From Corynebacterium senegalense (GTDB taxonomy: Bacteria; Actinomycetota; Actinomycetes; Mycobacteriales; Mycobacteriaceae): 64,000 nt of DNA. The stretch lies in contig NZ_LS990887.1 of assembly GCF_900411315.1 (NCBI RefSeq), forward strand, positions 1,898,268 to 1,962,267. Reading direction: 5' to 3'. Of this stretch, positions 12,857 through 21,386 are shown piece after piece. Every line of letters begins with the position of its first letter. Position 1 is the stretch's first letter. The notes beneath the pieces are model-generated. The model was not told the origin of the DNA and ran no database searches. It saw only the letters and a program-made list of their open reading frames with translations. The translations under genes were made by a program, and so were the position numbers.

Positions 12857-14245
12857 CTAACGGTTGGACACCTTGCCCGTCAGGCGCGCGAGCGGGGCGA
12901 CGACGGCGGGGCGGGCGGCCCACCACGCCAGGGCGATGACGGCGGCCGCGGCGAGGAAGAACCACGTGCCGGTCCAGTCGACGGCGTCGCGCGCGGCGAA
13001 CATCGCGTTGAGGTTGCGGCGCAGGCCGGTCGCCGCCACGAGGAAGACGTGGAGCGCGATGAAGGCGACGAAGAAGATCATGGTGGGGAAGTGCAGGCTG
13101 CGGGCCACCTTCACGGGGAAGAAGGTCCACGACTTCGGCCACCACGGGCTCATCCGCAGGCCCGAGACGGCGGCGATCGGGCTGGCCACGAACACCACCG
13201 CGAAGTAGGTCAGCTCCTGCAGCGCGTTGTAGTGCACCCAGCCGTGTTCCTCCGGCCAGTCCATGCTCAGGTACTGCACGCCCGCCGAGATCGCATTGGG
13301 TATCGTCTCCCAGCTCGTGGGCACGATGCGCATCCACTGGCCTGTGCTGAAAAGCAGCACGTAGAACACCGCGCCGAGCGCCAGCCAGGTCAGGTCGAGG
13401 GCCAGGTGGAGCCACAGCGTCAGGGAGATCTTCTGGCGCGGGTTGCGCTTGGACGCCCAGTAGGCCTCGGGGCGCCGCTCGCGGCGCACCTGCAGGCCCG
13501 TCTTGACGATCAGCGCCATGAGGAACATGTTGAAGAAGTGCGCCCAGTTCAGCCACGCGGGCAGGCCCACCGGCGCGGATTCGGGCAGGGGCTGGGTCCC
13601 GTCGTAGCGGGCGATGAACTCGGCGCCGGCCTCGCTGGCGACGAAGGTGCGGGCGAGCAGGACGCTCAGCCCGAAGATGAAGCCGAGGGCCACGAGCCCC
13701 GACAGCCAGCGGGCGATGGGGAAGCCGCCGCGCGCCGGCGCGGGGGATGCGGCCGATTCCGGAGCCGCCTTGGCGGGCGCAGCGGGTGCGGGTTCAGCGT
13801 GTTCCTGCGCCACGGGGGCGGTCTCCGCCTCCGCCGCTGCAGCGGCAGGAACCTCGACGAGCGCCTCGGCAGCGGGCGGGAAGGGCTCGCCGCCGGGCAC
13901 GCGCGGCAGTCCGCGGCGCACGGGGACGGCGACGAGGTTCGCGGCGTCTTCCCCGGTCACCGGCGCGGCGGCCGGGGTGGTCTCTGCTTCCGCGACCGCC
14001 GGCGCCGCGGGCGCCTCGACCAGCGCCTCCACAGCGGGCGGAAAGGGCTCCCCGCCGGGAACGCGCGGCAGCCCGCGCCTCAGCGCGACGGGGACAACCC
14101 CGGCCGGGGCCGGGGTTGAGGCCGGCGCGGCTTCGGCCGCCGGGGCGGAGGAGGGGGCGTCATCAAGCTCTGCTGTGGTTCCTTCGGGCGGCCAGGGCTG
14201 CCCGCCCACGAGACGGGGGAGGCCGCGGCGGAGAGTGACCTGCAC
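12857..14245 (-). CDS. Membrane cytochrome b-type protein with triple RRGLPR repeat tail
   Basis: This 462-residue protein has a ~175-residue Ala/Pro-rich N-terminal tail and a membrane domain of about six helices (starting near 181, 236, 280, 345, 385 and 425). Four membrane histidines (H236, H280, H385, H399) fit the di-haem binding of cytochrome b561/formate dehydrogenase gamma-like subunits. The tail holds three copies of a 15-residue motif, RRGLPRVPGGEPFPP or close variants, at residues 6-20, 56-70 and 110-124. The GTG start at 14245 has AAGGAC upstream and lies 18 bases after etfA. The context suggests it links ETF to the quinone pool (inference). The tail should be cytoplasmic, as it precedes the first helix and has no signal. 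Confidence 0.78.
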   Translation of the reverse strand: MQVTLRRGLPRLVGGQPWPPEGTTAELDDAPSSAPAAEAAPASTPAPAGVVPVALRRGLPRVPGGEPFPPAVEALVEAPAAPAVAEAETTPAAAPVTGEDAANLVAVPVRRGLPRVPGGEPFPPAAEALVEVPAAAAAEAETAPVAQEHAEPAPAAPAKAAPESAASPAPARGGFPIARWLSGLVALGFIFGLSVLLARTFVASEAGAEFIARYDGTQPLPESAPVGLPAWLNWAHFFNMFLMALIVKTGLQVRRERRPEAYWASKRNPRQKISLTLWLHLALDLTWLALGAVFYVLLFSTGQWMRIVPTSWETIPNAISAGVQYLSMDWPEEHGWVHYNALQELTYFAVVFVASPIAAVSGLRMSPWWPKSWTFFPVKVARSLHFPTMIFFVAFIALHVFLVAATGLRRNLNAMFAARDAVDWTGTWFFLAAAAVIALAWWAARPAVVAPLARLTGKVSNR

Positions 14246-14263
14246 GGGGAGAAGTCCTTTTCC

Positions 14264-15211
14264 TTACTTGCGGGCGTCGATTTCGGAGATGAGCGGCGGC
14301 ACCACGTCGAAGATGTCCCCGACGATGCCGAAGTCGGCGATCTCGAAGATCGGCGCGTCCGGGTCGTTGTTGATGGCCACGATGGTGTCGGCGGTCTGCA
14401 TGCCCACGAGGTGCTGGATCGCGCCCGAGATGCCCACGCCGATGTAGAGCTTGGGGCTGACGAGCACGCCCGTCTGCCCGATCTGCGCCTCGTAGGGGAC
14501 CTGGCCCTCGTCGACGGCGGAGCGGGTGGCGCCGACGGCGGCGCCGAGGGCGTCGGCAAGCCCGCCGACGAGCTCCTCGAAGTTGTCCGCGTCGCCGAGG
14601 GAGACGCCGCCCGCCACGACCTTGTCGGCGGTGGCGAGGTCGGGGCGCGGTGAGGTGCGCTCGATGGGGGTCACCTTCGTCACGGTTGCCGCGCGGCGCT
14701 CGGCGGGCTCGACGGTGAGGGTTTCCACCCGCGGGTCGGCGGCCTGGGCGCGCGTGTCCACGGAGCCGGGGCGGATGGTCACCACCGGCGCGGAGTGGGT
14801 GGCGGCGGCGACAGAGGAGTAGGCGCCGCCGTAGTTCGAGTGGTCGGTCACCACGCCCTCGGCGTCGCGGCGCAGGCCGACGGCGTCGGTGAGCAGGGCC
14901 TTGCGGCGGCGCACGGCGAAGCGGGCGGCGGCGTCGCGGCCGCGCACGGTGTGCGCGAAGACGACGGCGGCGGGGTAGAGGTGGTCGAAGGCGGCCTCGG
15001 TGGCGTCGGCAAGCGGTGCGTCGGCGACGAGGACGCGCGCGGCGCCGAGCCTGCCGAGCTCGGCGGCGTTGTCGGCGGAGGAGGTCACAACGGCCGGCTC
15101 GCCGATGGCGCTGGCGGCGCCGATGAGCTCGGCCGCGGCGGCGGGGTCAAAGCCGTGGCCCTCGTAGGGCGCGTCGGGGACGACGAGGACGGTGGTGCTC
15201 GGGGTGGTCAT
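14264..15211 (-). CDS. etfA: Electron transfer flavoprotein alpha subunit
   Basis: This 315-residue subunit pairs with EtfB to carry electrons from acyl-CoA dehydrogenases. The C-terminal FAD-binding region is clear: GQTGVLVSPKLYIGVGISGA, then HLVGMQTADTIVAINNDPDAPIF and ADFGIVGD. The ATG at 15211 has AAGGAG seven bases upstream, inside the end of etfB; the longer upstream frame lacks family sequence. It lies ten bases after etfB and 18 bases before the cytochrome b gene. In-window partners are the acyl-CoA dehydrogenases at 38-40 kb. Confidence 0.95.
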   Translation of the reverse strand: MTTPSTTVLVVPDAPYEGHGFDPAAAAELIGAASAIGEPAVVTSSADNAAELGRLGAARVLVADAPLADATEAAFDHLYPAAVVFAHTVRGRDAAARFAVRRRKALLTDAVGLRRDAEGVVTDHSNYGGAYSSVAAATHSAPVVTIRPGSVDTRAQAADPRVETLTVEPAERRAATVTKVTPIERTSPRPDLATADKVVAGGVSLGDADNFEELVGGLADALGAAVGATRSAVDEGQVPYEAQIGQTGVLVSPKLYIGVGISGAIQHLVGMQTADTIVAINNDPDAPIFEIADFGIVGDIFDVVPPLISEIDARK

Positions 15212-15221
15212 GCGTCGCTCC

Positions 15222-15995
15222 TTAGATGAGGTCCTTGGACTGCAGGAAGTCGGCGAGCTTGCCGGCGGCCTGCGAGTTTCCGTCGATGATCTCGCCACGC
15301 TCGCGGGCGGGGCGGCGCGAAATCCCCACCATGATGGAGCGCGCCCGGCTCCAGTCCTCCGCGTCGACGCCGAGGTCGGCGAGCGTGAGGGTGTGCAGCT
15401 CCTTCTTCTTCGCGGCCATGAGCCCCTTGAAGTTGGGGAAGCGGGCGTCGGGGAACTCGTCGGAGACGGCGACGACGGCGGGGAGATGCGCCTCGAGCTC
15501 GAGGATGGCGCCGTCGCCGGCTTGGGTGGCGCGGACGGTGTCGCCGTCGACCTCGAGGTCGGTGAGGTTGGTCAGGGCGGGGTAGTCGAGCAGCTCGCCC
15601 AGCAGGGAGGCCATCACGCCGCCGCCGCCGTCGGAGGAGGCGGTGCCGGTGACCACGAGGTCGTAGCCGTTGGCGCGGATCGCTGCGGCCAGCGCCTCCG
15701 CGGTCAGCGTGACGTCGGCGCCGACGAGGGCATCGTCGGTGATGACGTAGGCGTCGGAGGCGCCCATCGCGATACCCTTGCGGATGCTGCCGGCCACCGA
15801 CTCGGGCCCGACGCTCACGATCTCGACGACCGATCCCTCGGCCTTCTCCGCGATGCGCAGCGCGGCCTCGACGGCGCGCTCGCCGACCTCGTCGGCCACG
15901 ACATCGTCGGTGCGGTCAGTCAGTCCCGTCTCCAGGTTCATCTCGCGGTCGCTGTAGGTGTCGGGAACTTCCTTCAGCAGCACGGCTATGCGCAT
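15222..15995 (-). CDS. etfB: Electron transfer flavoprotein beta subunit
   Basis: This 257-residue subunit has the family start IAVLLKEVPDT and the AMP-site region DLVVTGTASSDGGGGVMASLLGE (residues ~117-139, quoted in part as conserved Gly/Ser residues). Near the C-terminus is the NFKGLMAAKKK recognition segment that docks ETF to its dehydrogenase partners. The ATG at 15995 follows GAAGGAGC. It is followed directly by etfA, and the pair forms a heterodimer binding FAD and AMP. Confidence 0.95.
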   Translation of the reverse strand: MRIAVLLKEVPDTYSDREMNLETGLTDRTDDVVADEVGERAVEAALRIAEKAEGSVVEIVSVGPESVAGSIRKGIAMGASDAYVITDDALVGADVTLTAEALAAAIRANGYDLVVTGTASSDGGGGVMASLLGELLDYPALTNLTDLEVDGDTVRATQAGDGAILELEAHLPAVVAVSDEFPDARFPNFKGLMAAKKKELHTLTLADLGVDAEDWSRARSIMVGISRRPARERGEIIDGNSQAAGKLADFLQSKDLI

Positions 15996-16038
15996 CGCGG
16001 CTCCTTCGTTTGGGCTTGTGCTTGACGACGCCCAGATT

Positions 16039-16809
16039 CTACCGCCCCCGGAAGGCGGCGACGCCAACGGCGTGCTCCGGGGTGCCCAGCAGACGGGTCT
16101 GCACGAGGGCCTCGGTCTCCAGCGCCTGGGGAAGCTGGGCGAGCGTCGCCCGGTTCACCGCCGCCTTGGTCCGCCCGACCGCCTCGCGCGGGGTGCGGGC
16201 GAGGTGGGCCGCGATCTCGCGGGCGCGCCCGAGGGCGTCCGGCGCGGTCTCGGCGACGAGCCCGTGCTCGAGGGCCTGCGCGGCGGGGATGCGGGTGTGC
16301 AGCAGGGCCATCGCCATGGCCCGGTGGCGCCCGACAGAGGCGGCCAGCGTGGCCACGGCCCCGCCGTCGGGCACGAGGCCGATCGCGGTGAAGGGCACGG
16401 TGAAGAAGGCCTTTTCGCCGGCCACGATGAGGTCGCAGAGGAAGGCCACCGAGGCGCCGATGCCGGCGCAGGCGCCCTCCACTGCGGCGATGACGGGCAC
16501 CGCGGCGCGGGTGATGGCCTTGGCCATGTACTCGATGTCGTCCATCGTCTCCATCACACCCAGCTCGCCGGGCACCTCGATGCCCTCGAAGGCGGCGAGG
16601 TCCATGCCGGAGCTGAACGCGTTGCTGTCGCCCGTGATGATGACGGCGCGGATGGAGGTGTCGTTCGCCGCGGAGCGGACGAGGTCGCCGATGGTGCGGT
16701 AGGAGTCGGGCTCGAGGGCTCCGCGCTTGGCGGGGTTGGTGATCGTGACGGTGGCCACCGGGCCGTCAACGGCGGCCGCGACAACGCCCCGGGCGAGGGA
16801 GGTGTCCAT
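16039..16809 (-). CDS. Enoyl-CoA hydratase/isomerase family protein
   Basis: This 256-residue crotonase-fold protein has the first oxyanion segment SSGMDLAAF (near 66-74) and the second at VEGACAGIGASVAFLCDLIVA (residues ~109-129). The usual catalytic acid at the GLVPDGG loop is present as Asp. Members hydrate or isomerise enoyl-CoA esters in beta-oxidation or related pathways; the exact substrate is not readable. The ATG at 16809 lies two bases after the stop of the nitronate monooxygenase gene, and etfB begins 43 bases downstream, so these genes look co-transcribed. Confidence 0.88.
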   Translation of the reverse strand: MDTSLARGVVAAAVDGPVATVTITNPAKRGALEPDSYRTIGDLVRSAANDTSIRAVIITGDSNAFSSGMDLAAFEGIEVPGELGVMETMDDIEYMAKAITRAAVPVIAAVEGACAGIGASVAFLCDLIVAGEKAFFTVPFTAIGLVPDGGAVATLAASVGRHRAMAMALLHTRIPAAQALEHGLVAETAPDALGRAREIAAHLARTPREAVGRTKAAVNRATLAQLPQALETEALVQTRLLGTPEHAVGVAAFRGR

Positions 16810-16811
16810 TC

Positions 16812-17792
16812 CTACTGACCCACGAACCCGGCCAGGCGGCCCTGGATGATCTCCACGGCCTCGTCCACCATGCGCGGCAGCAGCTCGGCGCAGGTCGGGA
16901 TGTCCTTGATCAGGCCCTGGCACTGGCCGGCGGTCCAGATCCCGGCCTCGACGTCGCCGGTCTCGTAGACCTTGCGCCCGCGCGCGCCCGCGACGAGGTC
17001 GCGGATCTCCGGGAACGTGGCGCCCTGGTTGAGCTTCTCCACGACCTCGCGGGACACGCCGTTGGTGGCCACGCGGGAGGTGTTGTTGAGGGTGCGGAGG
17101 ATGAGCTCGGTGTCGCGCTCGGTGCGGTTGACGATCTCCTCCTTGACCTTCTGGTGCACCGGCGCCTCCTGGGTGCACAGGAAGCGTGTGCCCATGTTCA
17201 CGCCCTCGGCGCCGAGGGCGAGCGCGGCCGCCAGGCCGCGGCCGTCCGCGATGCCGCCCGAGGCGACGAAGGGGACGTCGAGGTGGTCGGCGGCGGCCGG
17301 CATGAGGATGAGGCCGGGCACGTCGTCCTCGCCGGGGTGGCCGGCGCACTCGAAGCCGTCGATGGAGAGGATGTCCACGCCCTTGCTCTGGGCGCTGATG
17401 GCGTGGCGCACGGAGGTGCACTTGTGGATCACGGTCACGCCCGCGTCCTTCAGGGTGGGCACGAAGTCCGCGGGGTTCGCGCCCGCGGTCTCGACGATCT
17501 TGATGCCCTTTTCAATGGCCACCTTGAGGTACTCCGCGTAGGGCGGCGGGGTGATGGTGGGCAGGATGGTGAGGTTCACGCCGAAGGGCTTGTCCGTCAT
17601 CTCCCGGCAGCGGTCGATTTCCTTGCCCAGGTCCTCGGGGGTCGGCTGGGTCAGGGAGGTGAGAATGCCCAGGCCTCCGGCGTTGGAGACGGCCGAGGCG
17701 AGCTCGGCCCGGCCGACCCACTGCATTCCGCCCTGGATGATGGGGTATTCGATGCCGAGCATCTCCGTGATTCGGGTGTTCAAGTGCGCCAT
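16812..17792 (-). CDS. Nitronate monooxygenase/NPD-family FMN protein
   Basis: This 326-residue TIM-barrel flavoprotein begins with ITEMLGIEYPIIQGGMQWVG, the family's FMN-site start. It continues with GFECAGHPGEDD, where the histidine is the conserved base, VASGGIADGRGLAAALALGA and GTRFLCTQE phosphate-binding segments. The family oxidises alkyl nitronates, but many members act on other substrates. The ATG at 17792 has AGGAGAG upstream. It is the first gene of the leftward enoyl-CoA hydratase/ETF/cytochrome group, with its own promoter at 17839-17867. Confidence 0.88.
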   Translation of the reverse strand: MAHLNTRITEMLGIEYPIIQGGMQWVGRAELASAVSNAGGLGILTSLTQPTPEDLGKEIDRCREMTDKPFGVNLTILPTITPPPYAEYLKVAIEKGIKIVETAGANPADFVPTLKDAGVTVIHKCTSVRHAISAQSKGVDILSIDGFECAGHPGEDDVPGLILMPAAADHLDVPFVASGGIADGRGLAAALALGAEGVNMGTRFLCTQEAPVHQKVKEEIVNRTERDTELILRTLNNTSRVATNGVSREVVEKLNQGATFPEIRDLVAGARGRKVYETGDVEAGIWTAGQCQGLIKDIPTCAELLPRMVDEAVEIIQGRLAGFVGQ

Positions 17793-17830
17793 GTGCCGGG
17801 CTCTCCTGTTCTGGGGTATCTGTTGTGAGC

Positions 17831-17867
17831 GATACCTCAGCGTATCCTCCCGGTGTGACGCGCGCAA
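17831..17867 (-). promoter_or_regulatory. Candidate promoter and GATAC palindrome upstream of nitronate monooxygenase
   Basis: On the minus strand, TTGCGC (17862-17867) and TACGCT (17839-17844) are separated by 17 bases. The -10 box overlaps an inverted repeat GATAC-N6-GTATC (17831-17846) that could bind a dimeric repressor. The call is by eye only. Confidence 0.35.
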
Positions 17868-17920
17868 CTATCCTGGCGCGGTGAGTTGTGCGTAACACTC
17901 ATCCGCGCCGGGCGGTGGGG

Positions 17921-18700
17921 CTAGAAGTCGAAGCCCCCGAAGTCGAACCCGTCGCCGCCGAAGAAGCCGCCGTCGTCAACGCCGCCCATGTCGCCGGCGT
18001 CACCCATGTCCCCGGCATCGCCGGCGCCCATGTCGCCCGCGTCGCCGGCGCCCATGTCGCCGGCTGCGAACTCCTCACCAGACGGGGTGCCCGCCATCCC
18101 GGAGAACATCGCGGAGTAGAACATCATCGAGCTCGCGGCCCACACGCCCGTCATCATCGCGGGCGCCCACCAGGCCGCGGAGTACCACCCGGCCGGAACG
18201 GGCCGGCCGGCGACCGTGCCGCCGGGGTAGTAGTGCGGGGTGCGCTCGGAGGCGTGCGGGGAAGCCGTCACCATCGAGCCGTCCTCCTGCCTCACGGAGC
18301 GCTCCTCGGTGACGCGGCCGGCGCGGCGCTGGCCCTCCAGCTCCGGCAGGGCGGGCCCGGCGGGCATGCCCATGATCTCGCGCGCCGCGTTGACGTAGTG
18401 CAGGCCCTCGAGGGCGGCCTCGCGGGCGAGCTGCGCCTGGCGCACCGTGCGCGCCTGGCCCAAGGCAGCGGAGGCGGCGTTGAAGCGCTCGCTGGCGTCG
18501 GCCATCGCCTGGGTGGAAGCGGTGTCGTTGCCGGAGATGCTGAGCACCTGGGAGCCGAGGCGGTCGGTCCAGTGCTTGGCGTCCGCGAGGGCGTCGTCAA
18601 GCCCCTGCTGCTCGAGCTGCCGCTGGCTGGAACCGTTGCGGCCGCGCACGACGAAATAGAGGCCCGCGGCGACCGCGAGCAGGACGATGAGAGAGGACAC
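17921..18700 (-). CDS. Membrane-anchored protein with Asp/Gly-rich tail
   Basis: This 259-residue protein has one N-terminal hydrophobic segment (residues 2-19), probably a signal anchor. A helical region around 25-110 follows, then a middle part rich in Tyr/Trp (ERTPHYYPGG, WYSAAWWAP) and a tail with repeated GDMGAGDAG units ending in GFDFGGFDF. I do not recognise its function. Similar one-helix proteins occur in corynebacteria near tRNA-Gly/tRNA-Pro/tig. The GTG at 18700 is chosen because it starts directly at the hydrophobic segment and has AGGAAGG about 11 bases upstream; the longer frame runs across the tRNA-Gly gene. Confidence 0.65.
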   Translation of the reverse strand: MSSLIVLLAVAAGLYFVVRGRNGSSQRQLEQQGLDDALADAKHWTDRLGSQVLSISGNDTASTQAMADASERFNAASAALGQARTVRQAQLAREAALEGLHYVNAAREIMGMPAGPALPELEGQRRAGRVTEERSVRQEDGSMVTASPHASERTPHYYPGGTVAGRPVPAGWYSAAWWAPAMMTGVWAASSMMFYSAMFSGMAGTPSGEEFAAGDMGAGDAGDMGAGDAGDMGDAGDMGGVDDGGFFGGDGFDFGGFDF

Positions 18701-18816
18701 GGGGATCAAACCTTCCTGAAATAGGGATGTACTGCGACAACGGCCGGAGCGCGCGATTTGTTCCGCCCCGGCAGTTTTTGCATCCGTTGGGCCGTGCGCT
18801 AGAATTTCTGCAGCGC

Positions 18817-18891
18817 GGGAACGTCGTATAGTGGCTAATACCTCAGCCTTCCAAGCTGAAGACGCGGGTTCGATTCCCGTCGTTCCCTCCA
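18817..18891 (+). tRNA. tRNA-Gly (anticodon TCC)
   Basis: The acceptor stem GGGAACG pairs with CGTTCCC. The anticodon loop CTTCCAA carries TCC, and the T-arm GCGGGTTCGATTCCCGT is canonical. The CCA end is encoded (18889-18891). A G/C-rich terminator follows directly. Confidence 0.96.
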
Positions 18892-18897
18892 CGTTCG

Positions 18898-18923
18898 CCC
18901 CGGGGCTCAGGCCCCGGGGTTTT
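18898..18923 (+). terminator. Intrinsic terminator after tRNA-Gly
   Basis: A nine-base-pair stem CCCCGGGGC/GCCCCGGGG with a TCAG loop is followed by TTTT. It lies seven bases after the tRNA CCA end. Confidence 0.8.
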
Positions 18924-19049
18924 CGCGTTGCCGGCTGGCGGGCCCCCGGGCGCGCTCAACACGACCCCCTGAATTCGCGGTGCCGCGGGGCGCGGTACAA
19001 TCGTTCCCCGGTGAGTCACACAGGCTCGCCACCCGAAAAACCCTCACAA

Positions 19050-19123
19050 CGGGGCGTGGCGCAGCTTGGTAGCGCACCTGCTTTGGGAGCAGGGGGTCGC
19101 AGGTTCAAATCCTGTCGCCCCGA
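19050..19123 (+). tRNA. tRNA-Pro (anticodon TGG)
   Basis: The acceptor stem CGGGGCG pairs with CGCCCCG. The anticodon loop CTTTGGGA carries TGG, and the T-arm GCAGGTTCAAATCCTGT is canonical. CCA is not encoded (the sequence reads ACA). The pair tRNA-Gly/tRNA-Pro before tig is also seen in mycobacteria. Confidence 0.95.
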
Positions 19124-19204
19124 CAAGGGGTTGGGCCCGCTGGCAATGGCGGGCCTCGCCGCCACAATGGACTTATACTTTTCCGACCACTACAGGAGTT
19201 ATCC

Positions 19205-20596
19205 GTGAAGACTTCCGTCGATAAGCTCAGCGACACCCGGGTGAAGCTGACCGTCAACGTTCCGTTCGACGAGCTCGGCAAGGAAATCGATCAGGCGTAC
19301 GCGGCCATCGCCCAGCAGGTCACCATCCCCGGTTTCCGCCGCGGCAAGGCTCCCCGTCAGCTTATCGACGCCCGCTTCGGGCGCGGCCCCATCCTCGAGC
19401 AGGTCGTCAACGACATGCTCCCGACCCGCTACGAGCAGGCCGTCGTCGAAAACGAGCTGAACCCGATCGGCCAGCCGGAGATTGAGGTCACCAAGATCGA
19501 GGACAACGACCTCGTCGAGTTCACCGCCGAGGTCGACGTGCGCCCCGAGATCGAGGTGCCGGACTTCTCCGGGATCTCCGTGACCGTCCCGGCCATCTCC
19601 GTCGACGACGCCGCCGTGGACGAGGAGCTGGACAACCTGCGCGCCCGCTTCGGCGAGCTGCAGGACACCAAGCGCAAGCTGAAGACCGACGACTACGCCG
19701 TCATCGACCTCACCGCCGAGGTCAACGGTGAGAAGATCGAGGACGCCTCCGCCGACGGCCTGTCCTACCAGGTCGGCTCCGACGACCTGATCAAGGGCCT
19801 CGACACCGCGCTGCGCGGCATGAAGACCGGCGAGGACAACGAGTTCACCGCCACCCTCCTGCACGGCGAGCACAAGGATAAGGAAGCCACCGTCAAGGTC
19901 CACGTCCAGCAGACCAAGGAGCGCAAGCTGCCGGAGCTCGACGACGACTTCGCCCAGCTCGCCTCCGAGTTCGACACTGTCGAGGAGCTGCGCGAGTCCA
20001 CCCGCGGCCAGCTCGAGGAGTCCAAGAAGGCGCAGCAGGCCGCCGACATCCGCGACGAGGTCCTCAAGGCCGCCCTGGCCACCACCGAGTTCGCGCTGCC
20101 GGAGTCCGTCGTCGAGGAGCAGGTCCACAACCGCCTGCACCAACTGCTCGGCCAGCTCGCCCACGACGAGAACGCCCTCGCCCAGCTGCTCGAGGCCCAG
20201 GGCACGACCCGCGAGGAGTTCGACCAGCAGTCCCGCGAGCAGGCCGAGGAGTCCGTCCGCACCCAGCTCTTCCTCGACGCTGTCGCCGAGAAGGAGGAGC
20301 CGGAGGTCTCCCAGCAGGAGCTGACCGACCACATCCTGTTCACCGCCCAGTCCTACGGCATGGACCCGAACCAGTTCGTCATGCAGCTGCAGCAGTCCGG
20401 GCAGATCGCCAACCTCTTCGCCGACGTGCGCCGCGGCAAGGCCCTCGCCGCCGCCATCTCGCGCACCTCCGTCAAGGACGACGCGGGCAACGAGATTGAC
20501 CCGAACGAGTACTTCGGTGAGGTCGAAGACGAGGCACAGGCCGAGGCACAGGCCGAGGCACAGGGCGCCGCACAGGCCGAGAACGAGGAGAACTAA
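19205..20596 (+). CDS. tig: Trigger factor
   Basis: This 463-residue ribosome-bound chaperone and peptidyl-prolyl isomerase shows the ribosome-docking motif [10 protein letters not shown] near 43-52. The FKBP-like domain lies around 160-245 and the long helical C-terminal domain follows. The last ~30 residues are acidic and carry repeated AEAQ units. The GTG at 19205 has AGGAG at 19194-19198, and TATACT (19174-19179) is a good -10 box. A strong terminator follows, so tig looks monocistronic and separate from clpP1P2. Confidence 0.97.
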   Translation: MKTSVDKLSDTRVKLTVNVPFDELGKEIDQAYAAIAQQVTIPGFRRGKAPRQLIDARFGRGPILEQVVNDMLPTRYEQAVVENELNPIGQPEIEVTKIEDNDLVEFTAEVDVRPEIEVPDFSGISVTVPAISVDDAAVDEELDNLRARFGELQDTKRKLKTDDYAVIDLTAEVNGEKIEDASADGLSYQVGSDDLIKGLDTALRGMKTGEDNEFTATLLHGEHKDKEATVKVHVQQTKERKLPELDDDFAQLASEFDTVEELRESTRGQLEESKKAQQAADIRDEVLKAALATTEFALPESVVEEQVHNRLHQLLGQLAHDENALAQLLEAQGTTREEFDQQSREQAEESVRTQLFLDAVAEKEEPEVSQQELTDHILFTAQSYGMDPNQFVMQLQQSGQIANLFADVRRGKALAAAISRTSVKDDAGNEIDPNEYFGEVEDEAQAEAQAEAQGAAQAENEEN

Positions 20597-20611
20597 CTCC
20601 TCCTCGCCGCA

Positions 20612-20645
20612 GGGCCCGCCGGGGATGTCCCGGGCGGGCCCTTTT
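20612..20645 (+). terminator. Intrinsic terminator after tig
   Basis: A long G/C stem beginning GGGCCCGCC and closing GGCGGGCCC, around a GATGTC-containing loop, is followed by TTTT. It lies 15 bases after the tig stop. Confidence 0.85.
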
Positions 20646-20665
20646 GGCGTCGAGAAGCGTGCGTA

Positions 20666-20712
20666 CGCCGCTAGCGAACACAGTTCAAACCGCCGCGGGC
20701 CGCGAGTAGGGT
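20666..20712 (+). promoter_or_regulatory. clpP1P2 promoter with ClgR-like operator
   Basis: TTCAAA (20684-20689) and TAGGGT (20707-20712) are spaced by 17 bases. Directly upstream, CGC-N5-GCG at 20666-20676 followed by AAC resembles the ClgR operator known from C. glutamicum clpP1P2, with small deviations. A site just above the -35 box fits an activator. Confidence 0.5.
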
Positions 20713-20774
20713 AGTGGCATTGACCAGACACTGGCCAGACAGCGACAAGACAGATGACACCAAAGGAGCCCACC

Positions 20775-21359
20775 ATGACTTCTCCGCAAGCCGGACTCAA
20801 CCTCGGCGACTCGGTTTACGAGCGCCTGCTGCGCGAGCGCATTATCTTCCTGGGCCAGCAGGTCGACGACGAGATCGCCAACAAGCTGTGCGCCCAGATC
20901 CTCCTGCTGTCGGCTGAGGATCCGACCCGCGACATTTCGCTCTACATCAACTCGCCGGGCGGCTCGGTCACCGCGGGCATGGCGATTTACGACACGATGA
21001 AGTACTCTCCGTGCGACATCGCCACCTACGGCATGGGCCTGGCGGCGTCCATGGGCCAGTTCCTTCTCTCCGGCGGAACCAAGGGCAAGCGCTTCGCTCT
21101 GCCGCACGCGCGCATCATGATGCACCAGCCCTCCGCCGGCGTCGGCGGCACCGCGGCTGACATCGCGATCCAGGCAGAGCAGTTCGCGCAGACCAAGCGC
21201 GAGATGGCAGAGCTCATCGCCGAGCACACCGGCCAGAGCTTCGAGCAGATCACCAAGGACTCCGACCGCGACCGTTGGTTCACCGCCCAGGAGGCCAAGG
21301 AGTACGGCATCGTCGACCACGTCATCGAGCACGCGCAGGGCGCGATCTCTAACCAGTAG
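20775..21359 (+). CDS. clpP1: ATP-dependent Clp protease proteolytic subunit 1
   Basis: This 194-residue serine peptidase forms the ClpP1P2 barrel that degrades substrates delivered by ClpX or ClpC. The nucleophile is in GLAASMGQF and the catalytic histidine in IMMHQPSAG. The ATG at 20775 has AAAGGAG upstream; an in-frame ATG seven codons earlier lacks a ribosome site. It is followed by clpP2 after 27 bases with its own AGAGGAG site, indicating an operon. In actinobacteria both subunits are needed for activity. Confidence 0.97.
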   Translation: MTSPQAGLNLGDSVYERLLRERIIFLGQQVDDEIANKLCAQILLLSAEDPTRDISLYINSPGGSVTAGMAIYDTMKYSPCDIATYGMGLAASMGQFLLSGGTKGKRFALPHARIMMHQPSAGVGGTAADIAIQAEQFAQTKREMAELIAEHTGQSFEQITKDSDRDRWFTAQEAKEYGIVDHVIEHAQGAISNQ

Positions 21360-21386
21360 TTCACGACAAGAGGAGTATTAACGCCC

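Noticed and set aside
13870..14230. Repeated DNA in the cytochrome gene considered as a CRISPR or VNTR
   Set aside because: The repeats are in frame, encode a conserved peptide motif and have unequal spacing; they are protein repeats.
18831..18892. Upstream start for the Asp/Gly-rich protein
   Set aside because: That reading frame runs through the tRNA-Gly gene and adds sequence before the signal anchor.
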